Counted from the stretch's first letter, positions 1-9,063 are shown. The stretch: DNA of 64,000 bases from Paenibacillus sp. URB8-2 (GCF_013393385.1 NZ_AP023239.1:3410001-3474000); one strand, 5' to 3'. The notes: generated from the letters alone by a model not told the origin. Program-made: numbers and translations.

Positions 1-102
1 AATGTCGATATTCGGAATCGGCTCGGCGGCATAGATCGGTCGGAGAGCCAGGAAACTGACAACGCCTATCAGCAGGAAGGCAAACAAAAACTTTTTTTTC
101 AT
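1..102 (-). CDS. fliP: FliP, N-terminal part only (runs off the left edge)
   Basis: Only the first 34 codons are in the window. They begin MKKKFLFAFLLIGVV, a cleavable-type signal peptide, and continue into AEPIPNIDI, which fits the N-terminus of FliP, a membrane protein of the flagellar type III export gate. The ATG overlaps the fliO stop codon (ATGA), so the two genes are probably translationally coupled. Identity rests on the signal peptide plus the fliO-fliP order known from Bacillus; the diagnostic membrane segments lie outside the window. Confidence 0.85.
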   Translation of the reverse strand, partial: MKKKFLFAFLLIGVVSFLALRPIYAAEPIPNIDI

Positions 103-605
103 GATTCCCCCTGCCTGTCCTTTTGGTCTTCGCCGCCAAGGAGCTCCTCTATCTTCTTGTTCCGGTCCGGAGAGCGAAGTTTGGACTGCAGCATCTCATA
201 GAAAGAAGAAGTTTCGTTCAGATCCATTTCCTGAGACGGAACTTCCCCGCGCAGCCTTTCCCTTACCTTGGAAATTAGCGGAATGAGGAAATTGCCGCCT
301 GAGGCGGATTGCTCCTCGAAGGCCGATACGATAATCGCCACTTCATCGGGATCGGTGATCTTATCCAGAATCGATACATTATCGCCAACTCCGATCAAAT
401 AGAGGCTACCTCCGACTTCGATGACCTGCATCGACTTGCCCGGACCTAGCCCTACCGCACCCAGGGTGCGCATGGAACGGCCGCTCATCCAAGTCTGATT
501 GCGCCGTCCCAGAAACCGGATTAACAGAACAATGATTACGATAATGACCGCCAGCACAAAAATAACATTGAGCAAATTCAGCAAGTAGTTGCCTGTGCCG
601 GACAT
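99..605 (-). CDS. fliO: FliO, flagellar export chaperone-like membrane protein
   Basis: A 168-residue protein with one N-terminal transmembrane segment (about residues 8-30, rich in V/I/L) followed by the FliO core containing GPGKSMQVIEVGG and YLIGVGDNVSILDKI. FliO assists assembly of the FliP5R1 export gate in the inner membrane. It lies between cheY and fliP as in B. subtilis (FliZ/FliO). The C-terminal tail is charged (RNKKIEELLGGEDQKD) and presumably cytoplasmic. The start has AGGAAT upstream and lies 9 bases after the cheY stop. Confidence 0.9.
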   Translation of the reverse strand: MSGTGNYLLNLLNVIFVLAVIIVIIVLLIRFLGRRNQTWMSGRSMRTLGAVGLGPGKSMQVIEVGGSLYLIGVGDNVSILDKITDPDEVAIIVSAFEEQSASGGNFLIPLISKVRERLRGEVPSQEMDLNETSSFYEMLQSKLRSPDRNKKIEELLGGEDQKDRQGES

Positions 606-614
606 GGGCTATTC

Positions 615-980
615 CTACACGCCGAGCGTCTTGTTGATGGCTTCAATAACGCGGTCAGCTTGGAATGGCTTAACAATAAAGTCCTTCGCTCCCGCTTGGA
701 TTGCGTCAATAACCATAGCCTGCTGACCCATAGCGGAGCACATAATAACCTTGGCGTTGGCATCCACTTTTTTGATTTCTTTCAGGGCCGCGATTCCGTC
801 CATTTCCGGCATGGTAATGTCCATGGTGATCAGGTCTGGGCGCAGTTCCTTGAATTTTTCAATCGCCTGGGAGCCGTCCTGGGCTTCTCCTACCACTTCA
901 AAACCATTTTTCGATAAAATATCGCGAATCATCATTCTCATAAATGCTGCATCGTCCACGATCAGAATTCGGTTAGCCAT
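615..980 (-). CDS. cheY: CheY, chemotaxis response regulator
   Basis: A single receiver domain of 121 residues. Visible are the acidic pocket D9-D10, phospho-acceptor D54 (LITMDITMPEMDG), the S/T switch position S82 (VIMCSAM) and K104 (FIVKPF). CheY-P binds the N-terminal motifs of FliM and FliY and switches flagellar rotation; FliY just upstream in the operon can dephosphorylate it. There is no output domain, which separates it from transcriptional regulators. GGGAGG precedes the ATG. High confidence from both sequence and position. Confidence 0.97.
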   Translation of the reverse strand: MANRILIVDDAAFMRMMIRDILSKNGFEVVGEAQDGSQAIEKFKELRPDLITMDITMPEMDGIAALKEIKKVDANAKVIMCSAMGQQAMVIDAIQAGAKDFIVKPFQADRVIEAINKTLGV

Positions 981-1007
981 TTTTACAAAATCCTCCCTAA
1001 ATTATGC

Positions 1008-2363
1008 TTATTGTAATTTTTGAATTCGGTCCCATTGGCTGACAATATCCGTTACGCGAACGCCGAAGTTTTCGTCGATTACCACAACTTCCCCCTTGGC
1101 AATCAGCTTGTTGTTCACCAGAATATCGACGGGCTCGCCGGCAAGCTTGTCCAGCTCTATAATCGATCCCTGCGACATTTCAAGAATATCTTTGATCTGC
1201 TTCTGGGTCCTTCCTAATTCTACGGTTACTTTCAGGGGTATGTCCATCAGTAAGTTCAAATTATTTTCGTCAATATTTCCAAAGGCGTTGTTGCTGAGAT
1301 TGGCGAACTGTACCGGCTGGACATTGACGTTTCGATTCGGCGGGGAAGACGGCGGCGGGGACTGTGAATAAGGCGTTCCCTGCGGCGGAATCCCCTGTTG
1401 TCCGGGCATTCCCTGCGGCGGCATGCCGTATGGAGGCATACCTGGCATTCCATAAGGCGGCATACCGTACGGCGGATAATAATATCCTCCTTCAGGCATT
1501 CCCGGATACGGCTGCTGCCCTGGAGGAATCTGCTGCTGCTGCGCCTGCTGCTCGGGTGGTGCCGACTGCGGCGGCTGTTGAGCCGACGGAGCGGGCTGCT
1601 GTGCAGCAGGCGCGGACTGGGCCGCTTCCGGCTTCGCCGGTGCTTCTACAGCTGCAGCCGGCTCTTCGCTTGGAGCGGCAACGTCTCCCAGCAGCATCGT
1701 TACCATATCCTTTGCAAACTGCACAGGCAGGAGCTGCATGATAGTAGAATCGATCAAATCGCCGATGATTAGGCGGAACGATATTCGAATCAGCGTCTCG
1801 TCTTCCGGCAGGCTTCCTACCCCCTCACCGCTCGACATATTGAGAATATCGATATCAGGCGGCGATATGTTGACGAACCGGTTAAAGATGGTTGACATCG
1901 ATGTGGCGGAGGAGCCCATCATTTGATTCATGGCTTCCTGTACGGCGCTGACGTGAATCTCATTCAGCTCTTCGTCTTTCGGCTCTCCGTTTCCGCCAAG
2001 CATCAGATCGGCAATAACCTGCGCGTCCCGAATCTTGATCACGAGCGAGTTAATGCCCTGAAACCCGTCCACATACTGCACATGAACAGCAACATGAGGC
2101 TTGGGAAAAGCTTCTTCAAATTCGCTGCGCTTAATAATGGAAACTTGCGGAGTCGTAATGTCCACTTTTTTGCCCAGCAGAGTCGAAAGCGCCGTAGCGG
2201 CGCTGCCAAATGTTATATTCCCTATTTCCCCCAACGCATCCTGCTCAAATGGTGTCAGATAATCATCCACCGTCTTCTCGGAAGATGCGCTTGCTTCGCT
2301 TTCTGCCGATTGTCTCAAAAGGGCGTCGATTTCTTCCTGGGATAAATAATCTTTACTCGTCAC
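1008..2363 (-). CDS. fliY: FliY, switch protein and CheY-P phosphatase
   Basis: The start is the GTG that overlaps the end of fliM (GTGACGAGTAA), 9 bases after GAAGGAG, giving 451 residues; a longer reading would begin inside fliM without a ribosome site. In order: a CheY-P-binding N-terminal motif (LSQEEIDALL), a CheC-like domain with both phosphatase signatures (ExxN in GEIGNITFGSAAT and in EAMNQMMGSSAT), a long P/Q/G/Y/M-rich linker (about residues 225-345, repeats of PPYGMP and QGMPGQQG), and a C-terminal FliN/SpoA domain. It forms the C ring with FliM and FliG. The linker is much longer than in B. subtilis FliY (about 378 residues overall). Confidence 0.95.
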   Translation of the reverse strand: MTSKDYLSQEEIDALLRQSAESEASASSEKTVDDYLTPFEQDALGEIGNITFGSAATALSTLLGKKVDITTPQVSIIKRSEFEEAFPKPHVAVHVQYVDGFQGINSLVIKIRDAQVIADLMLGGNGEPKDEELNEIHVSAVQEAMNQMMGSSATSMSTIFNRFVNISPPDIDILNMSSGEGVGSLPEDETLIRISFRLIIGDLIDSTIMQLLPVQFAKDMVTMLLGDVAAPSEEPAAAVEAPAKPEAAQSAPAAQQPAPSAQQPPQSAPPEQQAQQQQIPPGQQPYPGMPEGGYYYPPYGMPPYGMPGMPPYGMPPQGMPGQQGIPPQGTPYSQSPPPSSPPNRNVNVQPVQFANLSNNAFGNIDENNLNLLMDIPLKVTVELGRTQKQIKDILEMSQGSIIELDKLAGEPVDILVNNKLIAKGEVVVIDENFGVRVTDIVSQWDRIQKLQ

Positions 2364-3351
2364 GTTCTTCAACTCCTTCGCTGACAATCTCGTCAATTTG
2401 CACGGCTACCCGGTCCTTGACCATGCCCGGACTACCGATGAACTTCAGCCTGTCTCCCACCCTGATCGACAGTCCGGTATCAACGGTCCTGTTCAGCGAG
2501 ATGACGTCTCCTACGTTCAGGCCGAGGAATTCGGATATGGAAATCATGGATTGCCCGAGTTCAGCAACGATTGGAAGCTGAGCCCGGTTCACGCTGGCTT
2601 TGATCGTCTCCACTTCCTGTTCGTCCCGCATCTTTTTCTCCGAGACAAACCATTGGTGAACGGACAGCCTGGACATAATCGGTTCAAGGACGACATGCGG
2701 AATGCAAAGATTGATCATGCCCGTCGTGTCGCCGATCTTGGTGCTAAGCGAGATAAGCGCAATCGTCTCGTTGGGGGATACTATCTGCATAAACTGCGGA
2801 TTTGTCTCCAGCGCTTCCATTCGGGGTTCAATGTCGAGCACCGTCTTCCATGCCTCCTGCAGGCTTTCGAAGCATCTGCTGAATATGCGCTCCATAATGG
2901 TTGTCTCAATCTCGGTCAGAGATGTAATTTTGGAAGGCGCCGTTCCGACTCCTCCGAGCAGCCGGTCTAACATGGCAAAGCCGATATTCGGATGCACCTC
3001 CATTACCATTCTGCCTTCCAAGGGTTCGGCTTCAAAAATATTCAAAATGGTCATCTTGGGGATGGAACGGATGAATTCATCATACGGCAGCTGCTCCACC
3101 TGAACGACGCTGATCTGGACAAATGTTCGCAATTGCGCCGAAAAGTACGTTGTAAGGTAACGCGCAAAGTTTTCATGAATCCGGGTCAGGCTTCGGATAT
3201 GATCCTTCGAGAAACGTACGGCCCGTTTGAAGTCATAAGAACGTATTTTACGCTGGGTTTCTTCTTTTTTTAGTTCGTCGGCGTCCATCTCGCCGGATGA
3301 AAGAGCGGCAAGCAGGGCATCAATCTCATTTTGCGACAGTACATCAACCAT
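2353..3351 (-). CDS. fliM: FliM, flagellar motor switch protein
   Basis: 332 residues, the normal length. The N-terminus carries the CheY-P docking motif LSQNEIDALLAAL, followed by the CheC-like middle domain (FARYLTTYFSAQLRT, GMINLCIPHVVLEP) and a C-terminal SpoA domain (LGQSMISISEFLGLNVGDVI). FliM links FliG to FliY in the C ring at the cytoplasmic face of the motor and receives the CheY-P signal. Its stop overlaps the fliY GTG start, indicating coupled translation. Confidence 0.97.
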   Translation of the reverse strand: MVDVLSQNEIDALLAALSSGEMDADELKKEETQRKIRSYDFKRAVRFSKDHIRSLTRIHENFARYLTTYFSAQLRTFVQISVVQVEQLPYDEFIRSIPKMTILNIFEAEPLEGRMVMEVHPNIGFAMLDRLLGGVGTAPSKITSLTEIETTIMERIFSRCFESLQEAWKTVLDIEPRMEALETNPQFMQIVSPNETIALISLSTKIGDTTGMINLCIPHVVLEPIMSRLSVHQWFVSEKKMRDEQEVETIKASVNRAQLPIVAELGQSMISISEFLGLNVGDVISLNRTVDTGLSIRVGDRLKFIGSPGMVKDRVAVQIDEIVSEGVEERDE

Positions 3352-3388
3352 TCAATCACCCCCCTAAGTAAACTTGGAATCCGGCAGT

Positions 3389-3859
3389 TTATATCGTAGC
3401 CAAAATATAATTGGTAATCTCCACCTGAGTCAGCTTTCCTTCTGTTAACGTGTTGTTGATCAAGTTGACAAGCTTGCTGCACAACCGGTCCTTCCCAGCC
3501 GCTCCGTTCAGTTCCTGCGGCTTGACATCAGCCAGTGCTTTGATTATGAGCGGTTTGATCTTGATTTCCTTGATTTTTTCGAACTCTTCCTTAGCCGTTT
3601 CGGTATCCAATTGGAAGGCGAAATTTATAGAAACGATATAATCGGGATCGGCGAGATTGGTTTTAATATCGGTAATTTCCGAAGTCATGGCCACAATTTC
3701 GTCCGCGGTCAGCTTTTTGGTTTCCACCTGCTGCGCCGTATCGTTTACCGCGTTTCCGGTGTCGTCGGAAAACCATTTATTCATCAGCAAAAAGGCGGCA
3801 ACCACGATCAAAGTAATCGCAAGCAAAATCGTGATGAGCCAAGGCAGCATCTTTTTCAT
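3389..3859 (-). CDS. fliL: FliL, stator-associated flagellar membrane protein
   Basis: 156 residues with an N-terminal membrane anchor (WLITILLAITLIVVAAFLLM, residues 6-25) and an extracytoplasmic FliL domain ending TQVEITNYILAT. FliL surrounds the MotA/MotB stator and supports torque. The ATG overlaps the swrD stop (ATGA) and has GGAGGAGCC upstream. Position between swrD and fliM matches B. subtilis. Confidence 0.93.
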   Translation of the reverse strand: MKKMLPWLITILLAITLIVVAAFLLMNKWFSDDTGNAVNDTAQQVETKKLTADEIVAMTSEITDIKTNLADPDYIVSINFAFQLDTETAKEEFEKIKEIKIKPLIIKALADVKPQELNGAAGKDRLCSKLVNLINNTLTEGKLTQVEITNYILATI

Positions 3860-4080
3860 GAAGGCTCCTCCAGTGTATGGACTTTAATGGTGGCTGAATA
3901 GGCGCCGATTTCCTTATTGTAGTCCCTTATTTTCGCAATAACTTCATCGGCTTTTTCAAGAACGATCAGCCTTTTGCCCGTTACGAGCGTGATATAGGTA
4001 TCCGGGCTTTCTTCCACCATTTCCACCAGCAGGGCATTCAGCCACATTGGCGATCCGTTTAATCGTGTTACCGAGATCAT
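3856..4080 (-). CDS. swrD: SwrD/FlbD family swarming motility protein
   Basis: 74 residues starting MISVTRLNGSPMWLNALLVE, the family signature; the first ATG of the open frame would add 18 residues without a ribosome site, while AGGAGG lies 8 bases before this ATG. SwrD (YlzI) raises flagellar power for swarming in B. subtilis and sits between flgE and fliL there, as here. A small soluble protein, molecular role not settled. Confidence 0.9.
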   Translation of the reverse strand: MISVTRLNGSPMWLNALLVEMVEESPDTYITLVTGKRLIVLEKADEVIAKIRDYNKEIGAYSATIKVHTLEEPS

Positions 4081-4276
4081 GCGAGGCCTCCTAATAAGGA
4101 GAAACGGCTGCGCCATCCTTTTACTAGGCGGCACTCGTTTCTCAAAAATATTAAGTGAATGATAAGAGCAAAGCTTAAAATCATATATTTCAAAAAGTTG
4201 GGAGAGATGAGCCTCTCCCGGCTTGAAGCCCGTTTCCTTGATGGAAAAAGCGAAACGAATCTATTATACTGCAAGA

Positions 4277-4311
4277 CCGGCAGCCGAGTATATTGAAAAT
4301 GCGACTGCCGG
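4277..4311 (-). terminator. Weak hairpin after flgE
   Basis: Arms CCGGCAG (4277-4283) and CTGCCGG (4305-4311) with a 21-base loop lie just after the flgE stop. There is no clear U-tract, so it may only attenuate or stabilise the transcript inside the operon. The rest of the 243-base gap (4081-4323) has no gene that I can see. Confidence 0.3.
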
Positions 4312-4323
4312 CATATTCTAAAA

Positions 4324-5142
4324 TTAGCGTTTCAGATTAACAACTTCCTGAAGCACCTCATCCGATGTCGTAATAATCCGGGAGTTCGCTTGGAAGCCGC
4401 GCTGAGCGACAATCATTTCCGTAAACTCGCCCGTCAGATCGACATTGGACATTTCCAATTGTCCCGCGACAATCGCTCCGGTTCCCGCTTCCGTATTATT
4501 GGCGGTTGTAGGCTCCAAAGCGCCGCCCGCGTTCGCATTCAAGGTCATGCGATACAGGTTACCTCCGATTTTCTCCAGGCCCTGCGGGTTGCTTACTTTG
4601 GCGACGCCGATCAGGACTCCTGGTTCGGTCGTTCCGTCGGCCATCGTCTGAATAATAGTTCCGTCATTGGAAATGGAGAAGGAGGTAACATCCTCTCCAA
4701 TCACTATCGGCTCGCCGCCTGAATCAAGCACATGAAGACCGTCGGAGGTAACCAGATTGCGGTTAGCATCAACGTGGAAGTCGCCGGCGCGCGTCAGAAA
4801 GGGAGTCTCTTGATCTCCGGACAGATTCACCATAAAAAAGCCGTCTCCGTCGATCCGCAGATCGGTCGGATTATTCGTCGTTTGGGCGCTTCCGGCCAGA
4901 TGCAGCGTATCAACGGAACCGATACTCACACCCAGTCCGATTTGCTTGGCGTTGACGCCGCCCTGCGCGTCGTCGCTCGGAGCAGAAACACCGGAAATCG
5001 TCTGGCTCATAATATCTTTGAACATAACGCGCCCGGACTTAAAGCCGATTGTATTAACATTCGCGATATTGTTGCCGATAACATCCAACTTGGTTTGAAA
5101 ACCGCGCATGCCGGAAACACCGGAATACATGGATCTTAACAT
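4324..5142 (-). CDS. flgE: Flagellar hook protein FlgE (Bacillus FlgE/FlgG type)
   Basis: 272 residues, close to the 264 of the B. subtilis hook protein. The N-terminus (MLRSMYSGVSGMRGFQTKLD) and IGNNIANVNTIGFKSGR are the rod/hook signature; the C-terminus (DLTGEFTEMIVAQRGFQANS) forms the other half of the coiled-coil D0 domain. The short FlgG-like length is typical of the Gram-positive hook subunit, so databases may name it FlgG. It follows flgD and the TIGR02530 gene in the operon. TGGGAGG precedes the ATG. Confidence 0.9.
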   Translation of the reverse strand: MLRSMYSGVSGMRGFQTKLDVIGNNIANVNTIGFKSGRVMFKDIMSQTISGVSAPSDDAQGGVNAKQIGLGVSIGSVDTLHLAGSAQTTNNPTDLRIDGDGFFMVNLSGDQETPFLTRAGDFHVDANRNLVTSDGLHVLDSGGEPIVIGEDVTSFSISNDGTIIQTMADGTTEPGVLIGVAKVSNPQGLEKIGGNLYRMTLNANAGGALEPTTANNTEAGTGAIVAGQLEMSNVDLTGEFTEMIVAQRGFQANSRIITTSDEVLQEVVNLKR

Positions 5143-5257
5143 GATATTACCTCCCAGAAATGGAGCTTAGAAGCTCTTTAAATTTGATTGAATTCGTTGA
5201 GTTGGACCGCGTCAGTCGGTCGGCGGTCGCTCCGGCTCTCCGTTAGGACCGGCCGGG

Positions 5258-5647
5258 TTAAGAAATGATAACTGCACTATCGATTTGGGTGAACACGTTG
5301 TCTTTCATAGAATCGCCGTCCATTGCCGTCACTACGGTTCTGTTCGCTACACTTACAATCAGCGCCACATCTTTCATCAAAATCAGCGATTCCTTGCTTC
5401 CTTTGGCCGCCGCTTTATCTACGGCTGAAGAAATCTGATCAAGCTGCTTGTTTCCGAGCTGAATGCCGCGCTGCTCCAAACGTTTTGCCGCATGATTGCT
5501 GAATTTCAGCAGTTTCCGCTGCAGTACGCTCTCGAAGGTCCCTTCCGATGATGGAAGTACGGTGTTCTTGCCTGCATTTGGGCGCTGCAGCAAGCCGGGA
5601 TGATGAACTCCTGTATACATCTGGCCTACGGTCATTTTATCGTTCAT
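5258..5647 (-). CDS. TIGR02530-type flagellar operon protein
   Basis: 129 residues, soluble. The stretch FSNHAAKRLEQRGIQL followed by LILMKDVALIVSVANRTVVTAMD fits the small conserved protein found between flgD and flgE in Bacillus and Clostridium flagellar operons (TIGR02530). Its function is not established; position suggests a role in hook assembly. The ATG overlaps the flgD stop (ATGA), so it is coupled to flgD. Confidence 0.82.
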   Translation of the reverse strand: MNDKMTVGQMYTGVHHPGLLQRPNAGKNTVLPSSEGTFESVLQRKLLKFSNHAAKRLEQRGIQLGNKQLDQISSAVDKAAAKGSKESLILMKDVALIVSVANRTVVTAMDGDSMKDNVFTQIDSAVIIS

Positions 5648-6126
5648 GACTCCGCCCCGCTTCCTCCGCCGCCTACTGTTTCCGCACCAGATTCGCTGCT
5701 GCCGTTCTGAATTCTAGTAATGTCCGTAAGCGCGATTTTCTCCTTGCCGACGAGCGCGTATTGAACGCCTCCGCTCACCACAATAGAGTCCACCGCTCCC
5801 GATTTCTCCTGTGAAGTGGAGCTGTCGAGCCAGCTGACATTTTTTCCGATTAAACCGGAAACCGAACCGAGCGATTGATTAAGCGCCGTAAGCTGATTGG
5901 AAATGTTCATAAGCTGTTCAACAGATGAGAATTGAGCCATTTGGGCGATAAATTCCTTGTCTTCCATAGGCTGCATCGGGTCCTGATTTTGAAGCTGCGT
6001 AATTAAAATTTTCAGGAATTGATCTTTACCGAGCGATGTGCTGCCAGTACTGCTGCTTGTACTGTTGGCTGCCGAATAATTCGGCCATACACTGCCCGTG
6101 GATATAATGCTGTCTGAGGTTGCCAT
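5644..6126 (-). CDS. flgD: FlgD, hook-capping scaffold
   Basis: 160 residues. The conserved N-terminal FlgD region is clear: LGKDQFLKILITQLQNQDPM followed by DKEFIAQMAQFSSVEQLMN. FlgD caps the growing hook and directs addition of hook subunits. The protein is short (no full Ig/tudor domain like enteric FlgD), as in other Firmicutes. AAAGGGAGGTGAAAGGTA precedes the ATG. Confidence 0.94.
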   Translation of the reverse strand: MATSDSIISTGSVWPNYSAANSTSSSTGSTSLGKDQFLKILITQLQNQDPMQPMEDKEFIAQMAQFSSVEQLMNISNQLTALNQSLGSVSGLIGKNVSWLDSSTSQEKSGAVDSIVVSGGVQYALVGKEKIALTDITRIQNGSSESGAETVGGGGSGAES

Positions 6127-6153
6127 TACCTTTCACCTCCCTTTCCATTCCCC

Positions 6154-7626
6154 TTATGCTTCGGCAGAGAATTGGCTTGCCGGATTTCGGGTAATCTGTC
6201 GTTCGTTAGCCAGCCAATCTTTCCATTCTCCATCCAGTTCGGCTGCCAGGACGGCATCGTCCGAAGAATCCTTGCGCTCCTTGGAACGCCTGTCCGACCC
6301 TTGACTTCCCGCTCCCGAATGGCGCCCATCCTGAAAGAGCTGGGACTGAAGCGGAGTGTTGTTTTGCGAAACTTCGAGCTTCTCTACCTGCAGACCTTGC
6401 AATTGAAGCGCTGCACGCAGTTGAGACATTTGATTCTCCAGCAAATCTCTGGCTCCGGAATGCTCGGCTAAGAACTGAGCGACAACATGTCCGTTATGCA
6501 TTGTAATCTTGACATCCACCTGCCCCAGATTTTCCGGGAACAATGATAGGGTCGCTTCGGCGACTCCGCCCTTCTTGACTATTTCCAGTTTACCGGTAAT
6601 AAAGCCGGTCATCTCTTCAGCGAACTTATGAACCGGTACCTGCGAAATCTCCGCCTTTGGAGTAGTTGTAATTCCGTCCCTTAGCGAGAGCTGGCCTGCG
6701 GAAATGACATTGCTGTCCCCTTGGGAAGAATCCTGCTCAGCAGCCATATCAGTCAGCGTGCCTTCGTTTGCTGTGGAATGCTCTTTATTGATTTCTGCAG
6801 ATGCTAAAGGCAATTTGAGTGACAGTGCATTTCCGGAAGCCGCTTGGGAATCGAGAGAGGCTGTGTCGGTCTGTCCCGATGCATCCAGTTTATTCGATAC
6901 CGTGTCGGCAGCCTTGGAAAGCCCTACTCCCACGTTAGCATCACCGGTCTTCGGAGTCCTGTGTCCTTGAAGCTTATCGACGCCTTCAATCCCGGATGCC
7001 AATGCCGTTGCAGCAGTCCCCGAAACGGACGTGTCTACAGTTCCAGTGTATGGTTCAATCATAGAAGCAAAGCTGTTCAACAGTGCTAGTGCTTTGCCTG
7101 CTGAGGCTTCATCGCCGCTTCCTGAAGCCTGCTGAATCAATGCTGCGAGGTTGTTGAGTTCATCCTGAACGGCAAACCTTGCAGTTGCTGGATTCTGCGC
7201 AAGCGGCGTCAGTCCCGTCTGATCCGGAGACTCCTTCATATCATTGCCAGACAATAGCGCCGAGACCTGAACCAGCCAGCCTTGAAGCGCCGCCAGCAGC
7301 GCGGGATCACTTTCAATCTGCTCGTCCAGTTTGGACAGTTCGGGAAGCAGTTCATCCAAGAGTTTCTTACCGGTAAGATCCGCCGATTCTCCATCTTCGC
7401 CGGTGTGATTGGATAACGCCGTTTTTAGAAGATTCTGCAATGTAGCAGCCGCTGCATCACCTTGAGGTGCCGCTGCCAGTTCCGACGTTGAGCCTGCCAT
7501 CGACTGTATCAGCGTACTGGAGAACATTCCGTTCCCCGCTCCGGCAGCACCAGCAGTCCCCAGGGAAGCCGTTGTTTTAGCATTTAGACCTTTGCCTGAA
7601 GAGATCATTTGAAATACGAGACTCAT
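6154..7626 (-). CDS. fliK: FliK, hook-length control protein
   Basis: 490 residues starting MSLVFQMISSGKG, with AAAGGAGG 9 bases upstream; a longer start would place the ribosome site inside the gene. The N-terminal two thirds are Ala/Ser/Thr/Gln-rich and of low complexity, as expected of a molecular ruler. The C-terminal FliK domain is recognisable: LSLFPENLGQVDVKITMHNG and LRAALQLQGLQVEKLEVS. FliK is exported and switches export specificity through FlhB when the hook is complete. Located between the MotE-like gene and flgD as in B. subtilis. Confidence 0.92.
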   Translation of the reverse strand: MSLVFQMISSGKGLNAKTTASLGTAGAAGAGNGMFSSTLIQSMAGSTSELAAAPQGDAAAATLQNLLKTALSNHTGEDGESADLTGKKLLDELLPELSKLDEQIESDPALLAALQGWLVQVSALLSGNDMKESPDQTGLTPLAQNPATARFAVQDELNNLAALIQQASGSGDEASAGKALALLNSFASMIEPYTGTVDTSVSGTAATALASGIEGVDKLQGHRTPKTGDANVGVGLSKAADTVSNKLDASGQTDTASLDSQAASGNALSLKLPLASAEINKEHSTANEGTLTDMAAEQDSSQGDSNVISAGQLSLRDGITTTPKAEISQVPVHKFAEEMTGFITGKLEIVKKGGVAEATLSLFPENLGQVDVKITMHNGHVVAQFLAEHSGARDLLENQMSQLRAALQLQGLQVEKLEVSQNNTPLQSQLFQDGRHSGAGSQGSDRRSKERKDSSDDAVLAAELDGEWKDWLANERQITRNPASQFSAEA

Positions 7627-7657
7627 CTTTGTTTCACCTCCTTTCACAGTGCAATGG

Positions 7658-8590
7658 TCACTTGCCGCCCATCAGACGGTTCACAATTTTGGCGGTGACG
7701 CCGTTCGTATCGCTCTTGGTCATTTCCGATAAAATGGAAGACCGCACGTTGTCATCAACTGTGCTTAAAATTGTAATCACCTTATCCGGACTGATGGCGT
7801 ACATTTCACTAAGCAGCTTTGCCGCCTCCACCGCAGGCATCGAAGAGAACGTCTGGCTTAGCTTTTGCTTGTCTAAATTTGCGCCGCTGCCGGTTGAGGC
7901 TGTCGTACCCGCCGAGTCTTGTTTCAGTCTGGATTGAAGGGCTGCAATAGCCATATCGGAAGAATTGGCCGATTCTTTTAGCTTAACGGATACATCCGCA
8001 GCAACTTTCGGGTCCATTTTTTCCAAGATCCCCGTCTTGCTGTCGTTGTTCATCCCGCTAAGCAGTTGAACGACCTCATCGGTCGTCATATTCTGCATGA
8101 TCGCCGCCGCTTTGGATGCCTGCATTCCCGCATAAAGCTTGGTCATTGCCGCAATTTCCTTTTGGTGGTCATCCTCTGTTTCAACCGGTTGCTGGGTGCT
8201 TGCGGCCTGCTGCATCTCGTCAATCTGCGACTTTAAAGCCTGAACCTGTTTATCCTGCTCGGTTTTTTGCTCATTCAGCTTCTTTACTGTTTCCTCCTGC
8301 TGGGAGAGCTGAGCCTTAAGCTCCTTAATGGTCGACTCCGAGCTTGCCGCCTGCTCCTCCGCTTGCTGACTGTCCTCGGAGGTCTCACCTTCCGGGTCGG
8401 GTATCCATTTATTCACAATCGGGATTTTGTTCGCAATCTGCAGCATGTCGTTTCGGTAATCCATATTAAAGAGAGTCAGCAGAACCCCAATCAGGACAAG
8501 GGTAAAAATAATCGGTATCATCAGAAAAAGAAACCGCTCGAACTTGCCTGCCGACCCTTCGTTTTCAAGTTCCATATCGTTCTGTGCCAC
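7658..8590 (-). CDS. MotE-like/YlxF flagellar membrane protein (MgtE-N fold)
   Basis: 310 residues beginning at a GTG with GGAGG upstream. A single membrane segment (about residues 19-44, FLFLMIPIIFTLVLIGVLLTL) is followed by a coiled coil (about 75-125) and a C-terminal MgtE-N-like helical domain (KAAAIMQNMTTDEVVQLLSGM; VEAAKLLSEMYAISPDKVITIL). This layout matches B. subtilis YlxF and the MotE stator chaperones. It sits between fliJ and fliK as ylxF does. A function in stator or export assembly is inferred from family and position. Confidence 0.8.
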   Translation of the reverse strand: MAQNDMELENEGSAGKFERFLFLMIPIIFTLVLIGVLLTLFNMDYRNDMLQIANKIPIVNKWIPDPEGETSEDSQQAEEQAASSESTIKELKAQLSQQEETVKKLNEQKTEQDKQVQALKSQIDEMQQAASTQQPVETEDDHQKEIAAMTKLYAGMQASKAAAIMQNMTTDEVVQLLSGMNNDSKTGILEKMDPKVAADVSVKLKESANSSDMAIAALQSRLKQDSAGTTASTGSGANLDKQKLSQTFSSMPAVEAAKLLSEMYAISPDKVITILSTVDDNVRSSILSEMTKSDTNGVTAKIVNRLMGGK

Positions 8591-8610
8591 TGCCGAATAA
8601 CCTCCAAACG

Positions 8611-9054
8611 TCAGAGGGACTTCATCGCGAAGCGGACGGTAGCCATCTCATCCAATTCGTTTTGCTCCCGCAAATTCAAATTTTGCTGGAAAATACCCAG
8701 CGCCTTGTCTCTTGCTTTCAGCCAGACCTTTTCATCCAACGCCTTTGAATTCAAATTTTCCTGTTTTCTCGAAACTTCCTGATGCGCCTGGCTGATTTCG
8801 CCTTGTTTACGCGTAATGCAGTTATCCAAATAGTCCACGTAATCCTGCATCTCCCGGATCGCTGCCATTGGCGTTCTCCGTTCTGCCGCAGCCTGAAGCG
8901 CGAGCAAAGTCTCATTTCGCAGTTCCATAAGTTCAACCAGATCTTTCTCCTGTGTCTGCAGTTCTCCAAGCGCACTTGAGAGCATCCATTCCGCCTGCGT
9001 TTTTTCATTCCCCTTCAAGTCGACGACTTTTTGGAAATTATAGTGAAACTTCAT
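8611..9054 (-). CDS. fliJ: FliJ, export chaperone escort / ATPase stalk
   Basis: 147 residues, almost wholly alpha-helical and charged, starting MKFHYNFQKVVDLKGNEKTQ, the typical FliJ N-terminus. FliJ is a coiled coil inserted in the FliI hexamer and contacts FlhA. The gene follows fliI with a 9-base gap. Confidence 0.9.
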   Translation of the reverse strand: MKFHYNFQKVVDLKGNEKTQAEWMLSSALGELQTQEKDLVELMELRNETLLALQAAAERRTPMAAIREMQDYVDYLDNCITRKQGEISQAHQEVSRKQENLNSKALDEKVWLKARDKALGIFQQNLNLREQNELDEMATVRFAMKSL

Positions 9055-9063
9055 TAATTAAAA

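Noticed and set aside
2364..2396. Longer FliY start inside fliM
   Set aside because: No ribosome site there, while the GTG at 2363 has GAAGGAG at good spacing and matches the family N-terminus.
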